DNA of 13,827 nucleotides from an uncultured Brachyspira sp. (GCA_900321895.1 ONYB01000010.1:1-13827), one strand, 5' to 3'; shown: positions 6,119 through 13,114, counted from the first letter of the stretch. Program-made: numbers and translations. Notes: generated from the letters alone by a model not told the origin.

Positions 6119-6250
6119 ACTAATATTATAAAAAATCAGGAGAAATTTTCAATAGTGGGACATGAGAATGTGAACATTTGTAACAAAGCCCTGAATACAA
6201 GCGATTACGGGGCTTTTGCGAAGTCAATCATGCCAAAAATCCCGCCATGA
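6077..6250 (+). CDS. Possible 57-aa ORF antisense to the leader (doubtful)
   Basis: A plus-strand ATG at 6077 opens a 57-codon frame ending in TGA at 6248. It starts MPVSPPLSGSSPVLTNIIKN and has mixed, protein-like composition. Against it: only a weak GGG ribosome site, no clear plus-strand promoter, and overlap with the minus-strand promoter and leader and with a hairpin at 6185-6216. The same frame stays free of TAA and TAG from 6011 to 6430, with TGA at 6248 and 6353. It may be chance, a decayed gene or repeat-derived sequence. Confidence 0.15.
   Translation: MPVSPPLSGSSPVLTNIIKNQEKFSIVGHENVNICNKALNTSDYGAFAKSIMPKIPP
6125..6152 (-). promoter_or_regulatory. Promoter of the Cys-rich gene
   Basis: Minus-strand TTGAAA (6152-6147) and perfect TATAAT (6130-6125) are 16 nt apart. 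The expected start is near 6118, which places about 104 nt of leader before the TTG start. It is the only good promoter I see between the terminator at 6523-6556 and this gene. Confidence 0.6.
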
Positions 6251-6317
6251 CATGGTTTATGGAATTTTAACCATGAAATCATGCTCCCCACATGGGTTTC
6301 CATGATTTTTAGGCATG
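6229..6317. repeat. CATG-rich nested palindrome cluster
   Basis: CATGCCAAAAAT (6229-6240) and ATTTTTAGGCATG (6305-6317) are inverted copies with one extra base, bracketing 64 nt. Inside are CCATG-A-CATGG (6245-6255), CATGGTT/AACCATG (6251-6257 with 6269-6275) and AAATCATG/CATGATTT (6276-6283 with 6301-6308), the last with a CCC/GGG mini-stem in its loop. CATG occurs eight times in 89 nt. The layout resembles a short palindromic mobile repeat or a structured RNA. No duplication of flanking bases is clear. Confidence 0.5.
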
Positions 6318-6344
6318 TAAAGTTTTGTAAAAATATGTGTAATA

Positions 6345-6489
6345 GTGAAAAGTGAAAAGACCTTATCATTAATATTAGCCCTTGCCCTCAGGAGAGGAGA
6401 AACTCATTTAACGTAAAGAACTTAATACCCTAGTATCTTAGCATCTCAACGTAACGATCTTTTCACTTTTCACACTTCACTTTTCACGT
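6345..6489. repeat. Inverted and direct repeats GTGAAAAG/CTTTTCAC
   Basis: A perfect 16-bp inverted repeat joins 6345-6360 (GTGAAAAGTGAAAAGA) with 6458-6473 across 97 nt. The 12-mer TTCACTTTTCAC then repeats at 6462-6473 and 6476-6487. ACGTAA recurs near 6411, 6450 and 6487. The block lies downstream of the 574-aa gene, beyond its terminator. It is similar in style, though not in exact sequence, to the repeats after fabH and after the DprA-like gene. Confidence 0.5.
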
Positions 6490-6522
6490 AAAAGACCTAT
6501 CGCCTTATAGTCTTATCCCCAC

Positions 6523-6556
6523 AAAAAACGGGCAATGTGAATTCACATTGCCCGTT
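6523..6556 (-). terminator. Strong rho-independent terminator of the 574-aa gene
   Basis: A perfect palindrome spans 6527-6556 (arm ACGGGCAATGTGAA, centre GAATTC), giving up to 15 paired bases around a minimal loop. On the minus strand it is followed by U-rich sequence (A-run at 6523-6528). It starts about 20 nt after the TAG stop of the 574-aa gene. Confidence 0.9.
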
Positions 6557-6577
6557 CTATCTTCCACTTTCAACAAA

Positions 6578-8302
6578 CTATTTTTGAGTTCTGAGTTCGT
6601 CGATTTTGTTTCTTGCAGCGTCTTCGTTGTCATAAGCCGGTACGTTTGGAATACGTTTGCCTTGACAATCTGTTACGTAATATTTGTTGCCTGCTTTTAC
6701 AACTTTGTTAAGGTTCTTTGTATGAAGTCCGTTGTTTACAACTCTTCCTGCCTTAACCTTGTCTTTATTTGCAGGGTCTGCTTTGTAAGTCTTATCACCG
6801 ATTTGGACATCAGGAAGGGTGAATTGTTGACCTACTCTGAGGTTTGTATTGCGTTCATAACCGCTTGCTTTGTATACTTCATTTCTGATTTTTGCATATT
6901 CTCTTGTGCCTTGTCTTACACCGTACATACCGGAGATAATTGCTGACGGATAATCACCATATCTTACTGTGAAGGTTGTTGGCTCTTTGCCTTTTTCTTC
7001 TTCAACATCATAACATGCTGACGGTGCTGTTGGTGCAGTCGGTTGTGTAGTTTCTGTCGGTTGCGGAGTTGTGGTTGGTTGAGGTTGAGGAGCTTCAGTC
7101 GGTTTTGTTGCCTCGGTCGGCTTAGTTGCTTCAGTTGGTTTTGGCTCTTCAGCAGGTTTGTTGTCATTCAACTCTTTTGCGGCTTGGTATGCTGCTGCCA
7201 ATTCGCTCCTATTAACTGTTTTGCCTGTGTTTTTACCGTAAGCATATTCCAAAGCTGCGATTTTTTCGTTTTCTGTCAAGTTTGGCAATGCCATAATTGA
7301 GCGAACAAGTGTACGACAACCGCCTTTTTCTGTTACGTTTTTGATACCGTCAGGATCTTTGACAATTCTTTCGGCAGTAGAGTTTTGGAACACATCTGCT
7401 GAACCGTTGTCTTTTGCTTTTGCGGCATTGTAGATTGCAAGAGGCAATGCACCGAGTGCTGCTGAAAGTGCACCAATTCCTGCACCTGTAGCCTTTGCGT
7501 TGCGTGATGAATGTTGTTCACCGAGAATTTCGTGCTGACCGTTTTGGTGTTTTCCGTCAACATAGCTGTTGAAGTTTGCTTTGCCTGTAACAGCATAGCC
7601 TGTTACAGCACCAATACCTGCAGCTCCTGCTTCTGTACCGACAAATGCTCCGAGTTTTTTGAGCCAAGTTGTATCTTTTTCAACTTCAATACCTGCGTAT
7701 TGTGCGGCTTTTTTAGCTTCTTTTTTGGTCATTCTGTCGCCACCTGCCGAAAGTGCTGATTTTTCATCAAGGTTCATTTTGAAATCTGTACCAACCCATT
7801 TTGCCATTTCAGCTTTGTATTTTTCACTTGAAAATTTGCCGTTTTCATAGAATTTTTGAGGGTTATTTCTTACCCATTGTTGAACATTTTCGTTTTTAAT
7901 GTATGTAAGTTCTTTACCTTGGTAAGCCTTGCCTGCTTTTTGTTGAGCAACCGCACTGTCATATTCTGATTTAGACAAGAAAGTTTCAGTGTTCAAATAT
8001 TTTTGATATCTCTGTTCGTTGTGAAGTTGAGCTTTCGCAAACCTACCAGCTTGTCTGTTTGTCAATCTTGCAATAAGTGTGTCACCTGAATTTTGTTCTT
8101 TGTATTCTGCTCTGATTGAGGCATATTCGTTTTTCAAATCCTGTTGTCTTGCTTTTCTGTCAGCTTTGCTGCTGTAATCTACATTTTCAGGAAGTTTGTA
8201 AGTAAATATGTTTTCAATTTTTTCTTCCTTCTTAGCTTGTTGTGCTTCTTGAGGTTTTACATTGTAACCCATAGCAGCCAAAATTTGTTCAACTCTTGTC
8301 AT
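6578..8302 (-). CDS. Unrecognised 574-aa protein with Gly/Ala-rich hydrophobic pair, Pro/Thr repeats and LysM-like C-terminus
   Basis: Residues 1-210 are charged and Gln/Lys-rich with no signal peptide, beginning MTRVEQILAAMGYNVKP. Two hydrophobic small-residue segments follow, about 216-239 (LGAFVGTEAGAAGIGAVTGY) and 271-292 (ATGAGIGALSAALGALPLAI), resembling a glycine-zipper hairpin. Residues 382-428 are a Pro/Thr/Glu linker with three KPTEAT units and further PQPT-like units. Residues 444-497 (FTVRYGDYPSAIISGMYGV to LRVGQQFTLP) look like a LysM peptidoglycan-binding domain, here somewhat long. The end (505-574) is a charged domain of unknown type. A membrane- or envelope-associated role is inferred; without a signal peptide its export route is unclear. 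The ribosome site is AAAGGGG, and its own terminator marks a single-gene unit. Confidence 0.82.
   Translation of the reverse strand: MTRVEQILAAMGYNVKPQEAQQAKKEEKIENIFTYKLPENVDYSSKADRKARQQDLKNEYASIRAEYKEQNSGDTLIARLTNRQAGRFAKAQLHNEQRYQKYLNTETFLSKSEYDSAVAQQKAGKAYQGKELTYIKNENVQQWVRNNPQKFYENGKFSSEKYKAEMAKWVGTDFKMNLDEKSALSAGGDRMTKKEAKKAAQYAGIEVEKDTTWLKKLGAFVGTEAGAAGIGAVTGYAVTGKANFNSYVDGKHQNGQHEILGEQHSSRNAKATGAGIGALSAALGALPLAIYNAAKAKDNGSADVFQNSTAERIVKDPDGIKNVTEKGGCRTLVRSIMALPNLTENEKIAALEYAYGKNTGKTVNRSELAAAYQAAKELNDNKPAEEPKPTEATKPTEATKPTEAPQPQPTTTPQPTETTQPTAPTAPSACYDVEEEKGKEPTTFTVRYGDYPSAIISGMYGVRQGTREYAKIRNEVYKASGYERNTNLRVGQQFTLPDVQIGDKTYKADPANKDKVKAGRVVNNGLHTKNLNKVVKAGNKYYVTDCQGKRIPNVPAYDNEDAARNKIDELRTQK
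7092..7145 (-). repeat. Three 18-nt tandem repeats coding KPTEAT units
   Basis: Three imperfect 18-nt units (7092-7109, 7110-7127, 7128-7145) encode Lys-Pro-Thr-Glu-Ala-Thr-type hexapeptides in the linker of the 574-aa protein. Differences are mostly at synonymous positions, so the array is under coding constraint. Copy number may vary between strains. Confidence 0.75.
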
Positions 8303-8378
8303 TTTTCCCCTTTCTGTTTCCCCGTGAAAGAAATCTTTTTCTTAATTATCCCTATGACTTTATAAAAAATTTTTGAGT

Positions 8379-8416
8379 CCGAAAATTGCATGCCTGCATG
8401 GGTTTCGGCCAATTTT
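8379..8416. other. Overlapping hairpins upstream of the 574-aa gene
   Basis: CCGAAA (8379-8384) pairs with TTTCGG (8403-8408), and alternatively AAAATTG (8382-8388) with CAATTTT (8410-8416). The enclosed TGCA-TGCC-TGCA (8387-8398) can form a small inner stem. The two outer pairings exclude each other. It lies 77 nt before the ATG of the 574-aa gene and just after a terminator, so it may be part of that gene's promoter or leader region. No convincing -35/-10 pair was found there. Confidence 0.35.
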
Positions 8417-8424
8417 AATTTTCA

Positions 8425-8449
8425 AAAACCCGCATAATTTGTGGGTTTT
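8425..8449 (-). terminator. Rho-independent terminator of the HEAT-like gene
   Basis: AAAACCCGCA (8425-8434) and TGTGGGTTTT (8440-8449) form a 10-bp stem with one G/T position and a 5-nt loop. On the minus strand the stem is followed by U-rich sequence. It lies about 100 nt after the stop of the 389-aa gene. The plus strand also ends in four T, so it may work in both directions. Confidence 0.7.
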
Positions 8450-8547
8450 AAGGGGAAAAAATTCATTTTAACAAATCTTAACAATAGTAGAATAAACAAA
8501 CAAAAAGCTTTCATTTCTGTGCATTTTTCGTGTTACGGTCTTATTAT

Positions 8548-9717
8548 TTAGAGAGCTCGGATGATTGATTTGATGTTTTCGTCACTGACTTTCAAGAGGG
8601 CGACTGTTTTGGTTGATTCATCCAAATTATTTAATTTTTTTAATATTTCTGCGGTTTTTAAAATAATTGTTTGGTTGTTGCACTTTAAAAGTTCTCTAAT
8701 CGCAAATACGTCATCCGCAAAATCTAATGCCGTGTATACAAACGGACTTTCCGGATTTAATTCTTTAAGAATAAGTGGTTTTAAGTGTTTTTTGTTCATA
8801 TTTGATAGAAGTTTTTTTATATCGTGAATTTCGTTTTTGGTGTTTTTATCTTCATCAAAAAGGTATTCGTCATTTTCCGTTAGTGTATTGAATTTCTCTT
8901 CCGCATTTAAAAGAACGACGGCGGTTTTGCTGTCATTCGGCTTTTTCATCAAATTAGAAAAAACTTCGTAAAGCTCGTAGTCAAAAACACTTGAAAGCCC
9001 TAAAATTTCGCCAAGTCCGTTAATAATATTGTTTAGCACTAAAAGTCCGTCGGGCAAATTCTGTGTTAAAATATCGTAAACAGGCTCAAGATATGGAATT
9101 TCGCCTGCGATATTTTCTGCCATAGTAGAATTTTTCATTGCCGTAATCAATTCAGGCACTACTTTTTTGTTCCCAAAAATTACTAAAAATTTAACCGCCG
9201 AAAGACACTCAAACTCATCTTGAGAATGAAGTTTTTCAATAGCATCGTTGTATGCGGTATCATCGTTGAACGCACCGAGAGTCGCAGCACAATTCGCATT
9301 CAAAGCTTCGTTATCGGTGTAGCAATTCGCTCTTAAAAGGTCAAGTGCAAGCGGGTCTTGAATGTATGAGAAAAATTTTGCACAATATGTTTTTTGAGGA
9401 ATTGTACCGTTTTCAAACATTTCGAGAATTTCATCTGTCAAATCTTCATCGGCATATTTTGCTAAAGTTGTGACAATAAATTCGTCGTAAAACGGCGAAT
9501 AGTAGTCAAAAAATTTCAAAAGGTTTTGATAATTTTGTTCATTGCAGGCATTTTTGAGTCGTTGAGCTACATTTTGTTTGACAAAATCAAACAAAAAATC
9601 GTCATTTTCGACAAGTTCCTTAAAAAGTTCGACATCAGCTGTGTCAATCATCATCTTTGCAACTTGTTCGTAGTCGTTTTTATTTTTACCTGTAAGTTTT
9701 TTAAGGTTTTCTGACAT
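8548..9717 (-). CDS. Alpha-helical repeat protein, HEAT-like, unknown function
   Basis: The 389-aa product is acidic, Leu/Asn-rich and nearly all helical by appearance. It has repeated helix pairs such as IQDPLALDLLRANCYTDNEA and LNANCAATLGAFNDDTAYND, then LSAVKFLVIFGNKKVVPELI, the pattern of HEAT or armadillo-type solenoids. No signal peptide, membrane segment or catalytic motif is visible. The ATG has an AAAGGA site 5 nt upstream. The protein is probably a cytoplasmic scaffold or binding protein; partner unknown. It follows the DprA-like gene on the same strand, separated by a 177-nt repeat-rich gap with a possible promoter. Confidence 0.8.
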   Translation of the reverse strand: MSENLKKLTGKNKNDYEQVAKMMIDTADVELFKELVENDDFLFDFVKQNVAQRLKNACNEQNYQNLLKFFDYYSPFYDEFIVTTLAKYADEDLTDEILEMFENGTIPQKTYCAKFFSYIQDPLALDLLRANCYTDNEALNANCAATLGAFNDDTAYNDAIEKLHSQDEFECLSAVKFLVIFGNKKVVPELITAMKNSTMAENIAGEIPYLEPVYDILTQNLPDGLLVLNNIINGLGEILGLSSVFDYELYEVFSNLMKKPNDSKTAVVLLNAEEKFNTLTENDEYLFDEDKNTKNEIHDIKKLLSNMNKKHLKPLILKELNPESPFVYTALDFADDVFAIRELLKCNNQTIILKTAEILKKLNNLDESTKTVALLKVSDENIKSIIRAL

Positions 9718-9749
9718 AAAAATCCTTTACAAAGTTCGCTTTGCTTCAG

Positions 9750-9777
9750 TCTATACTTAAGAAAGTGAATAAGTAAA
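9750..9777 (-). promoter_or_regulatory. Possible promoter of the HEAT-like gene inside a repeat element
   Basis: Minus-strand TTTACT (9777-9772) and TATAGA (9755-9750) are 16 nt apart; each matches 4 of 6 consensus bases. The -35 lies within the AT-rich repeat words, so the element might supply the promoter. The match is weak. Confidence 0.3.
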
Positions 9778-9885
9778 TTCGCCCCGTTGGAGCTCGTGAA
9801 TAAGTTCTTATCGGGTGCTTTGCACCAAAGCTACTTTTGAGCGTAGCGAACTATACGAACTTATTTACTTATTAACCTATTCACT
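9764..9885. repeat. Composite palindromic repeat after the DprA-like gene
   Basis: Positions 9857-9885 repeat the 29-nt motif found after fabH (27 of 29 bases). The left side carries inverted versions of its words: AGTGAATAAGTAAA (9764-9777) pairs with parts of 9865-9885, and GTGAATAAGTTC lies at 9796-9807. In the middle GGTGC-TTT-GCACC (9814-9826) is a tight hairpin. Just outside, AGTTCGCT (9733-9740) is inverted at 9845-9852. The whole 120-nt block could fold as one long hairpin on either strand. Confidence 0.6.
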
Positions 9886-9894
9886 TCTACAACC

Positions 9895-10491
9895 TTAGTC
9901 AAGATAGAACACAGTAATAACTTTGTGCCCTTCTTCTGCGTATTGAACTGCGTTATGCAATGTTTTACTTGTGTGAGAAAGGAAACAAATCAACTGGTTG
10001 CAGTCGTCAATAATTTCTCTGTTACAAATTCTTGATGCGTCTGCAAGCGTCATCATTGCACGGTCTGAATGTTCAATAATATTAGGAACTCCGATAAGTT
10101 GGTTTTGAACGTCAGAAGGCTGTTGTCCGATAGTTTGCGGAAGAATAACTTTCAATTTGTCAGGATTTGCCTTCATTGCACCACGGATTGCAGCAGCATT
10201 TGTGCCTGACGAACCGCCTGATGTAATGATTGTGTTGCCTTGCATAACAAGTGCTGTTGAAAGGGTTTCAATCATTTGTTGGTGCGTAATCGGAAGATTA
10301 CGACTTCCGATAATGGCAATTTTCTTTGCTGATTGTCTGATTGTCGCAAGCTCCTGTGCTAATTCATCCACTGCGTGCGGGGAATCTGCTTTTACTGTGT
10401 CTAAATCGTCTACAGGAACCGTAATTGACGGTTGTTCATTCTTTTTGTCGTTATCAGAACTCATTAAAATCTCATTTTCAAAATTTGCCAT
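9895..10491 (-). CDS. Stand-alone DprA-like (SLOG/Rossmann) protein
   Basis: The 198-aa protein has a variable, polar N-terminal 40 residues followed by a Rossmann-like core. Core blocks are KKIAIIGSRNLPITHQQM (56-73), ITSGGSSGTNAAAIRGAM (89-106) with the Gly-rich ligand loop, LKVILPQT, and ADASRICNREIIDDCNQLICF (150-170). This matches the core of DprA/Smf, the loader of RecA onto incoming single-stranded DNA, but lacks DprA's SAM-like N-terminal and winged-helix C-terminal domains. Its length and the CNREI...QLICF...VITVFYLD end resemble a short protein of cyanobacteria sometimes called DNA recombination-mediator protein A (from memory). It may bind nucleotides or DNA; a true DprA role is unproven. 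It is divergent from pcrA. Confidence 0.82.
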   Translation of the reverse strand: MANFENEILMSSDNDKKNEQPSITVPVDDLDTVKADSPHAVDELAQELATIRQSAKKIAIIGSRNLPITHQQMIETLSTALVMQGNTIITSGGSSGTNAAAIRGAMKANPDKLKVILPQTIGQQPSDVQNQLIGVPNIIEHSDRAMMTLADASRICNREIIDDCNQLICFLSHTSKTLHNAVQYAEEGHKVITVFYLD

Positions 10492-10550
10492 TTTTCCTAC
10501 TTTCTGAATAAATCTAATAATTGAAATAAATTTTTTTTTCGATTATGCTG

Positions 10551-10579
10551 ATTATAACATAAAATATTGATTTTGGGAA
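10551..10579 (-). promoter_or_regulatory. Extended -10 promoter of the DprA-like gene, overlapping the pcrA promoter region
   Basis: On the minus strand TTCCCA (10579-10574) is 17 nt from a perfect TATAAT (10556-10551), which is preceded by TGT (extended -10). The start near 10544 leaves about 53 nt of leader. On the plus strand TATAAC (10553-10558) overlaps the same bases and is the best -10 for pcrA, though no good -35 accompanies it. If both are used, the two genes would compete for polymerase. Confidence 0.6.
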
Positions 10580-10586
10580 TAGGGAT

Positions 10587-13109
10587 ATGGAAAATATATT
10601 AGAAAACCTCAATAAAGAGCAAAGAGAAGCTGTTCAAACCGTGGCAGGCCCGTTGTTAATACTTGCCGGAGCGGGCAGCGGTAAGACAAAAGTTTTGACG
10701 ACAAGAATTGCATATATGATAAAAAATGGGATTAAACCTAAAAATATTCTTGCCGTAACATTTACCAACAAGGCGGCAAAAGAGATGAAAGCACGTCTTG
10801 GCAGCATGATTGGTGAAAGTATTGTAAAATACATGTGGGTAGGGACTTTTCACGGGATTTGCGGAAGAATTTTGAGAGAAAATATAGACCGTTACAGTTT
10901 TCCGTCCGGTAAAAAGTTAGACAAAAATTTTACGATTTATGATGATAATGATACAAGTGCTGTTTTGAAGCAGGCTATTAAAAAATTAAATTTGGATGAT
11001 AAAATTTATCAACCGAAACTTGTAAAATCAGTAATTTCTAACGCAAAAAACAAAATGCAGGATGCTTATGCGTTTGCGACTTTTGCAAGAGATTTCAAAT
11101 CGCAGAATATTGCCAAAATTTATGAAGAATATGAAAATATTCTTAATAATAACAATGCGATTGATTTTGATGATATGTTGATGTTGACGGTTAAATTGCT
11201 TGATCATAATACTGAAGTCAGAACAGAATATTATGACAGATTTAAGCATATTATGGTTGATGAATATCAGGATACCAACCTTGCTCAGTATAACTTGGTT
11301 AACATGCTCTACACGAACAAACTCGCAGAAATTCCGCCTGAACGTTCACTTTGTGTTGTAGGGGATGTCGATCAGTCGATTTATAGTTGGCGTGGTGCAG
11401 ATTACACGATTATTATGAATTTCCAAAAAGATTTCAAAAATACGAAACTTATTAAATTGGAACAAAATTATCGTTCGACTGCTAATATTTTGAATGTGGC
11501 AAACGCAATTATCGAAAACAATACCGAGCGTGTAGACAAAGTTTTATATTCAAATAAAGGCGAAGGTGAACTTATTGATTACTTTGAGGCTCAAGATGAG
11601 GCGGATGAGGCAAACTTTATTGTAAGTAAAATTAAACAAGATAGCGGTGGAAATTATAACCAATACGCAATTCTTTATCGTACAAATTCCCAATCTCGTT
11701 CTTTAGAAGAAGCTTGCATGGCGGCGGGTGTTCCGTACAGAATTTACGGGGGCTTGAAATTCTATGACCGTAAAGAAATTAAAGATATTGTCGCTTATTT
11801 GAAATTGATTTACAATACGGATGATTCGCAAAGTTTTCGCAGAATTGTAAATGTTCCAAAACGTGCAATCGGTGACACAACCGTAAAACGTTTGCAGGAA
11901 TTCGCTGACAGAGAAGATATTTCACTCTTTGCGGCAGCTCAAAGAATTGAGGAAGATGTTGAAATTCCGCAAAGAACCCGTTCAAAAATTACGGATTTCG
12001 TAAATTTGATTACAAAATTTCGTGCGGCAAAAGATAACTACAGTTTGAGAGAATTCGTTACTCTTGTAATTGAAAAATCGGGTTATCTTGCTGAACTTCA
12101 ACTCCAAAATACTCCTGAAAGTCAAGCAGATATTGAAAACTTGCAAGAATTTGTAAACGTGGCGGAAGAATTTGTTCCGGAAGAAAACGACAATGTCTTG
12201 GGTGAATTTTTAGCACAGGTTGCATTGGTGTCCGATATTGATAACATGGATGTAATCGCAAACAATGTAACTCTTATGACACTCCACGCAGCAAAAGGTT
12301 TGGAATTTCCTGTTGTATTTATGGCAGGCATGGATGAGGGGGTTTTTCCGCACCAGAGGACTTTTACTAATCCTTCTGAACTTGAAGAAGAACGTCGACT
12401 TATGTATGTCGGGGTTACACGTGCAGAAGAAAAATTATACCTGACATCGGCAAAACGTCGTCAAATGTGGGGTGAATTTAAGTATTATAATCCGTCAAGA
12501 TTTATCGAGGAAATTCCGCCACAGCTTATGAACAGGACTTCTTTTGAAGGCAGTACAAGTGAAACTTCAACCTTTAGAAATGCCGTTTCAAAAGCAAAAA
12601 CAGGAAAATCGGATTATTCATATTCTTCCGCACAAAGTGACAGTTTCGGTTATATCAAGCCGTCATCGGGGTTTGGAAAAGGCTTTGTCGCTCCGACAAA
12701 AGGGCTTTCTAAAAATACTTCACCAAAGAAACCTTCTTACGGTTATGAACAGCCGAAACGTACTCCGCAAAGAACTATTCTTATAAAATCTAAAGTTAAT
12801 AAAGAACGTGACGATCAAAAAGTCCAAGAATTTTTTAAAGATAACGCAATAAAACGTATGTTGGAAGAAAAACGCAAAAAAGATTACGAAACTTCTATAA
12901 AAGAGCGTGAACGTGAAGAGGCAATTCAAGGCTCAGCAACGGTTGAATACGTTTTTAATGTTGGAGAAAGAGTATTCCATGACAAACTTGGTATCGGTCA
13001 TATTACAGACGTAATCTCGGTTGGTGACAGTATGATGTATACAATCGATTTTGGCAAACAGGGCAAAAAAGCTATGGATGCCGCTTATGCAAAGTTGAAA
13101 AAATTCTAA
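10587..13109 (+). CDS. pcrA: UvrD/PcrA-type superfamily 1 DNA helicase
   Basis: This 3'-5' ATP-dependent helicase acts in nucleotide excision repair, in clearing conflicts between replication and transcription, and in plasmid replication. The 840-aa product has every SF1 motif: Walker A AGAGSGKT (27-34), Ia AVTFTNKAAKEM (56-67), Walker B DEYQD (225-229), III VVGDVDQSIYSWRGA (257-271), IV LEQNYRS (291-297), V LMTLHAAKGLEFPVVF (563-578) and VI MYVGVTRAEEKL (606-617). Residues 650-780 are a Ser/Lys/Gln-rich linker ending in a charged helix. GERVFHDKLGIGHITDVIS onward (793-840) is the Tudor-like tail that in PcrA/UvrD contacts RNA polymerase. The linker makes it somewhat longer than typical PcrA. 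GGGA at 8 nt supports the start. Confidence 0.96.
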   Translation: MENILENLNKEQREAVQTVAGPLLILAGAGSGKTKVLTTRIAYMIKNGIKPKNILAVTFTNKAAKEMKARLGSMIGESIVKYMWVGTFHGICGRILRENIDRYSFPSGKKLDKNFTIYDDNDTSAVLKQAIKKLNLDDKIYQPKLVKSVISNAKNKMQDAYAFATFARDFKSQNIAKIYEEYENILNNNNAIDFDDMLMLTVKLLDHNTEVRTEYYDRFKHIMVDEYQDTNLAQYNLVNMLYTNKLAEIPPERSLCVVGDVDQSIYSWRGADYTIIMNFQKDFKNTKLIKLEQNYRSTANILNVANAIIENNTERVDKVLYSNKGEGELIDYFEAQDEADEANFIVSKIKQDSGGNYNQYAILYRTNSQSRSLEEACMAAGVPYRIYGGLKFYDRKEIKDIVAYLKLIYNTDDSQSFRRIVNVPKRAIGDTTVKRLQEFADREDISLFAAAQRIEEDVEIPQRTRSKITDFVNLITKFRAAKDNYSLREFVTLVIEKSGYLAELQLQNTPESQADIENLQEFVNVAEEFVPEENDNVLGEFLAQVALVSDIDNMDVIANNVTLMTLHAAKGLEFPVVFMAGMDEGVFPHQRTFTNPSELEEERRLMYVGVTRAEEKLYLTSAKRRQMWGEFKYYNPSRFIEEIPPQLMNRTSFEGSTSETSTFRNAVSKAKTGKSDYSYSSAQSDSFGYIKPSSGFGKGFVAPTKGLSKNTSPKKPSYGYEQPKRTPQRTILIKSKVNKERDDQKVQEFFKDNAIKRMLEEKRKKDYETSIKEREREEAIQGSATVEYVFNVGERVFHDKLGIGHITDVISVGDSMMYTIDFGKQGKKAMDAAYAKLKKF

Positions 13110-13114
13110 ACTTT

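Larger units (their letters stand above)
6153..6526. other. Gene-poor intergenic region rich in palindromes
   Basis: No confident gene is visible in these 374 nt. It holds, from right to left, a repeat block (6345-6489), a CATG-rich palindrome cluster (6229-6317), and an isolated hairpin with a 7-bp stem AAAGCCC/GGGCTTT plus two weaker pairs (6185-6193 with 6208-6216), followed on the plus strand by only four T. No tRNA, rRNA or known small RNA signature was recognised. A weak plus-strand frame is listed separately. Confidence 0.6.

Noticed and set aside
5874..6131. 85-aa plus-strand ORF opposite the Cys-rich gene
   Set aside because: It is antisense to a better-supported gene and has repetitive Thr/Ser-rich composition typical of a shadow frame.
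6185..6216. Plus-strand terminator AAAGCCC/GGGCTTT
   Set aside because: Only four T follow and no plus-strand gene is established upstream; kept only as a hairpin in the regional description.
6011..6430. TGA read as a sense codon
   Set aside because: All recognised genes are intact with TGA as a stop and use only TGG for Trp, so recoding has no support.
6153..6526. CRISPR array or insertion sequence in the gene-poor region
   Set aside because: Repeats are not evenly spaced with unique spacers, and no transposase or cas gene is present in the window.
6548..6946. 132-aa plus-strand ORF rich in Cys, Phe and Val
   Set aside because: It lies opposite the end of the 574-aa gene, and its composition is what the reverse frame of Lys/Asn-rich coding DNA gives; no ribosome site.
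7043..7300. 85-aa plus-strand ORF rich in Cys, Arg and Phe
   Set aside because: It is the antisense reading of the Pro/Thr repeat linker of the 574-aa gene.
10157..10507. 116-aa plus-strand ORF
   Set aside because: It is fully antisense to the DprA-like gene, which has clear family motifs.
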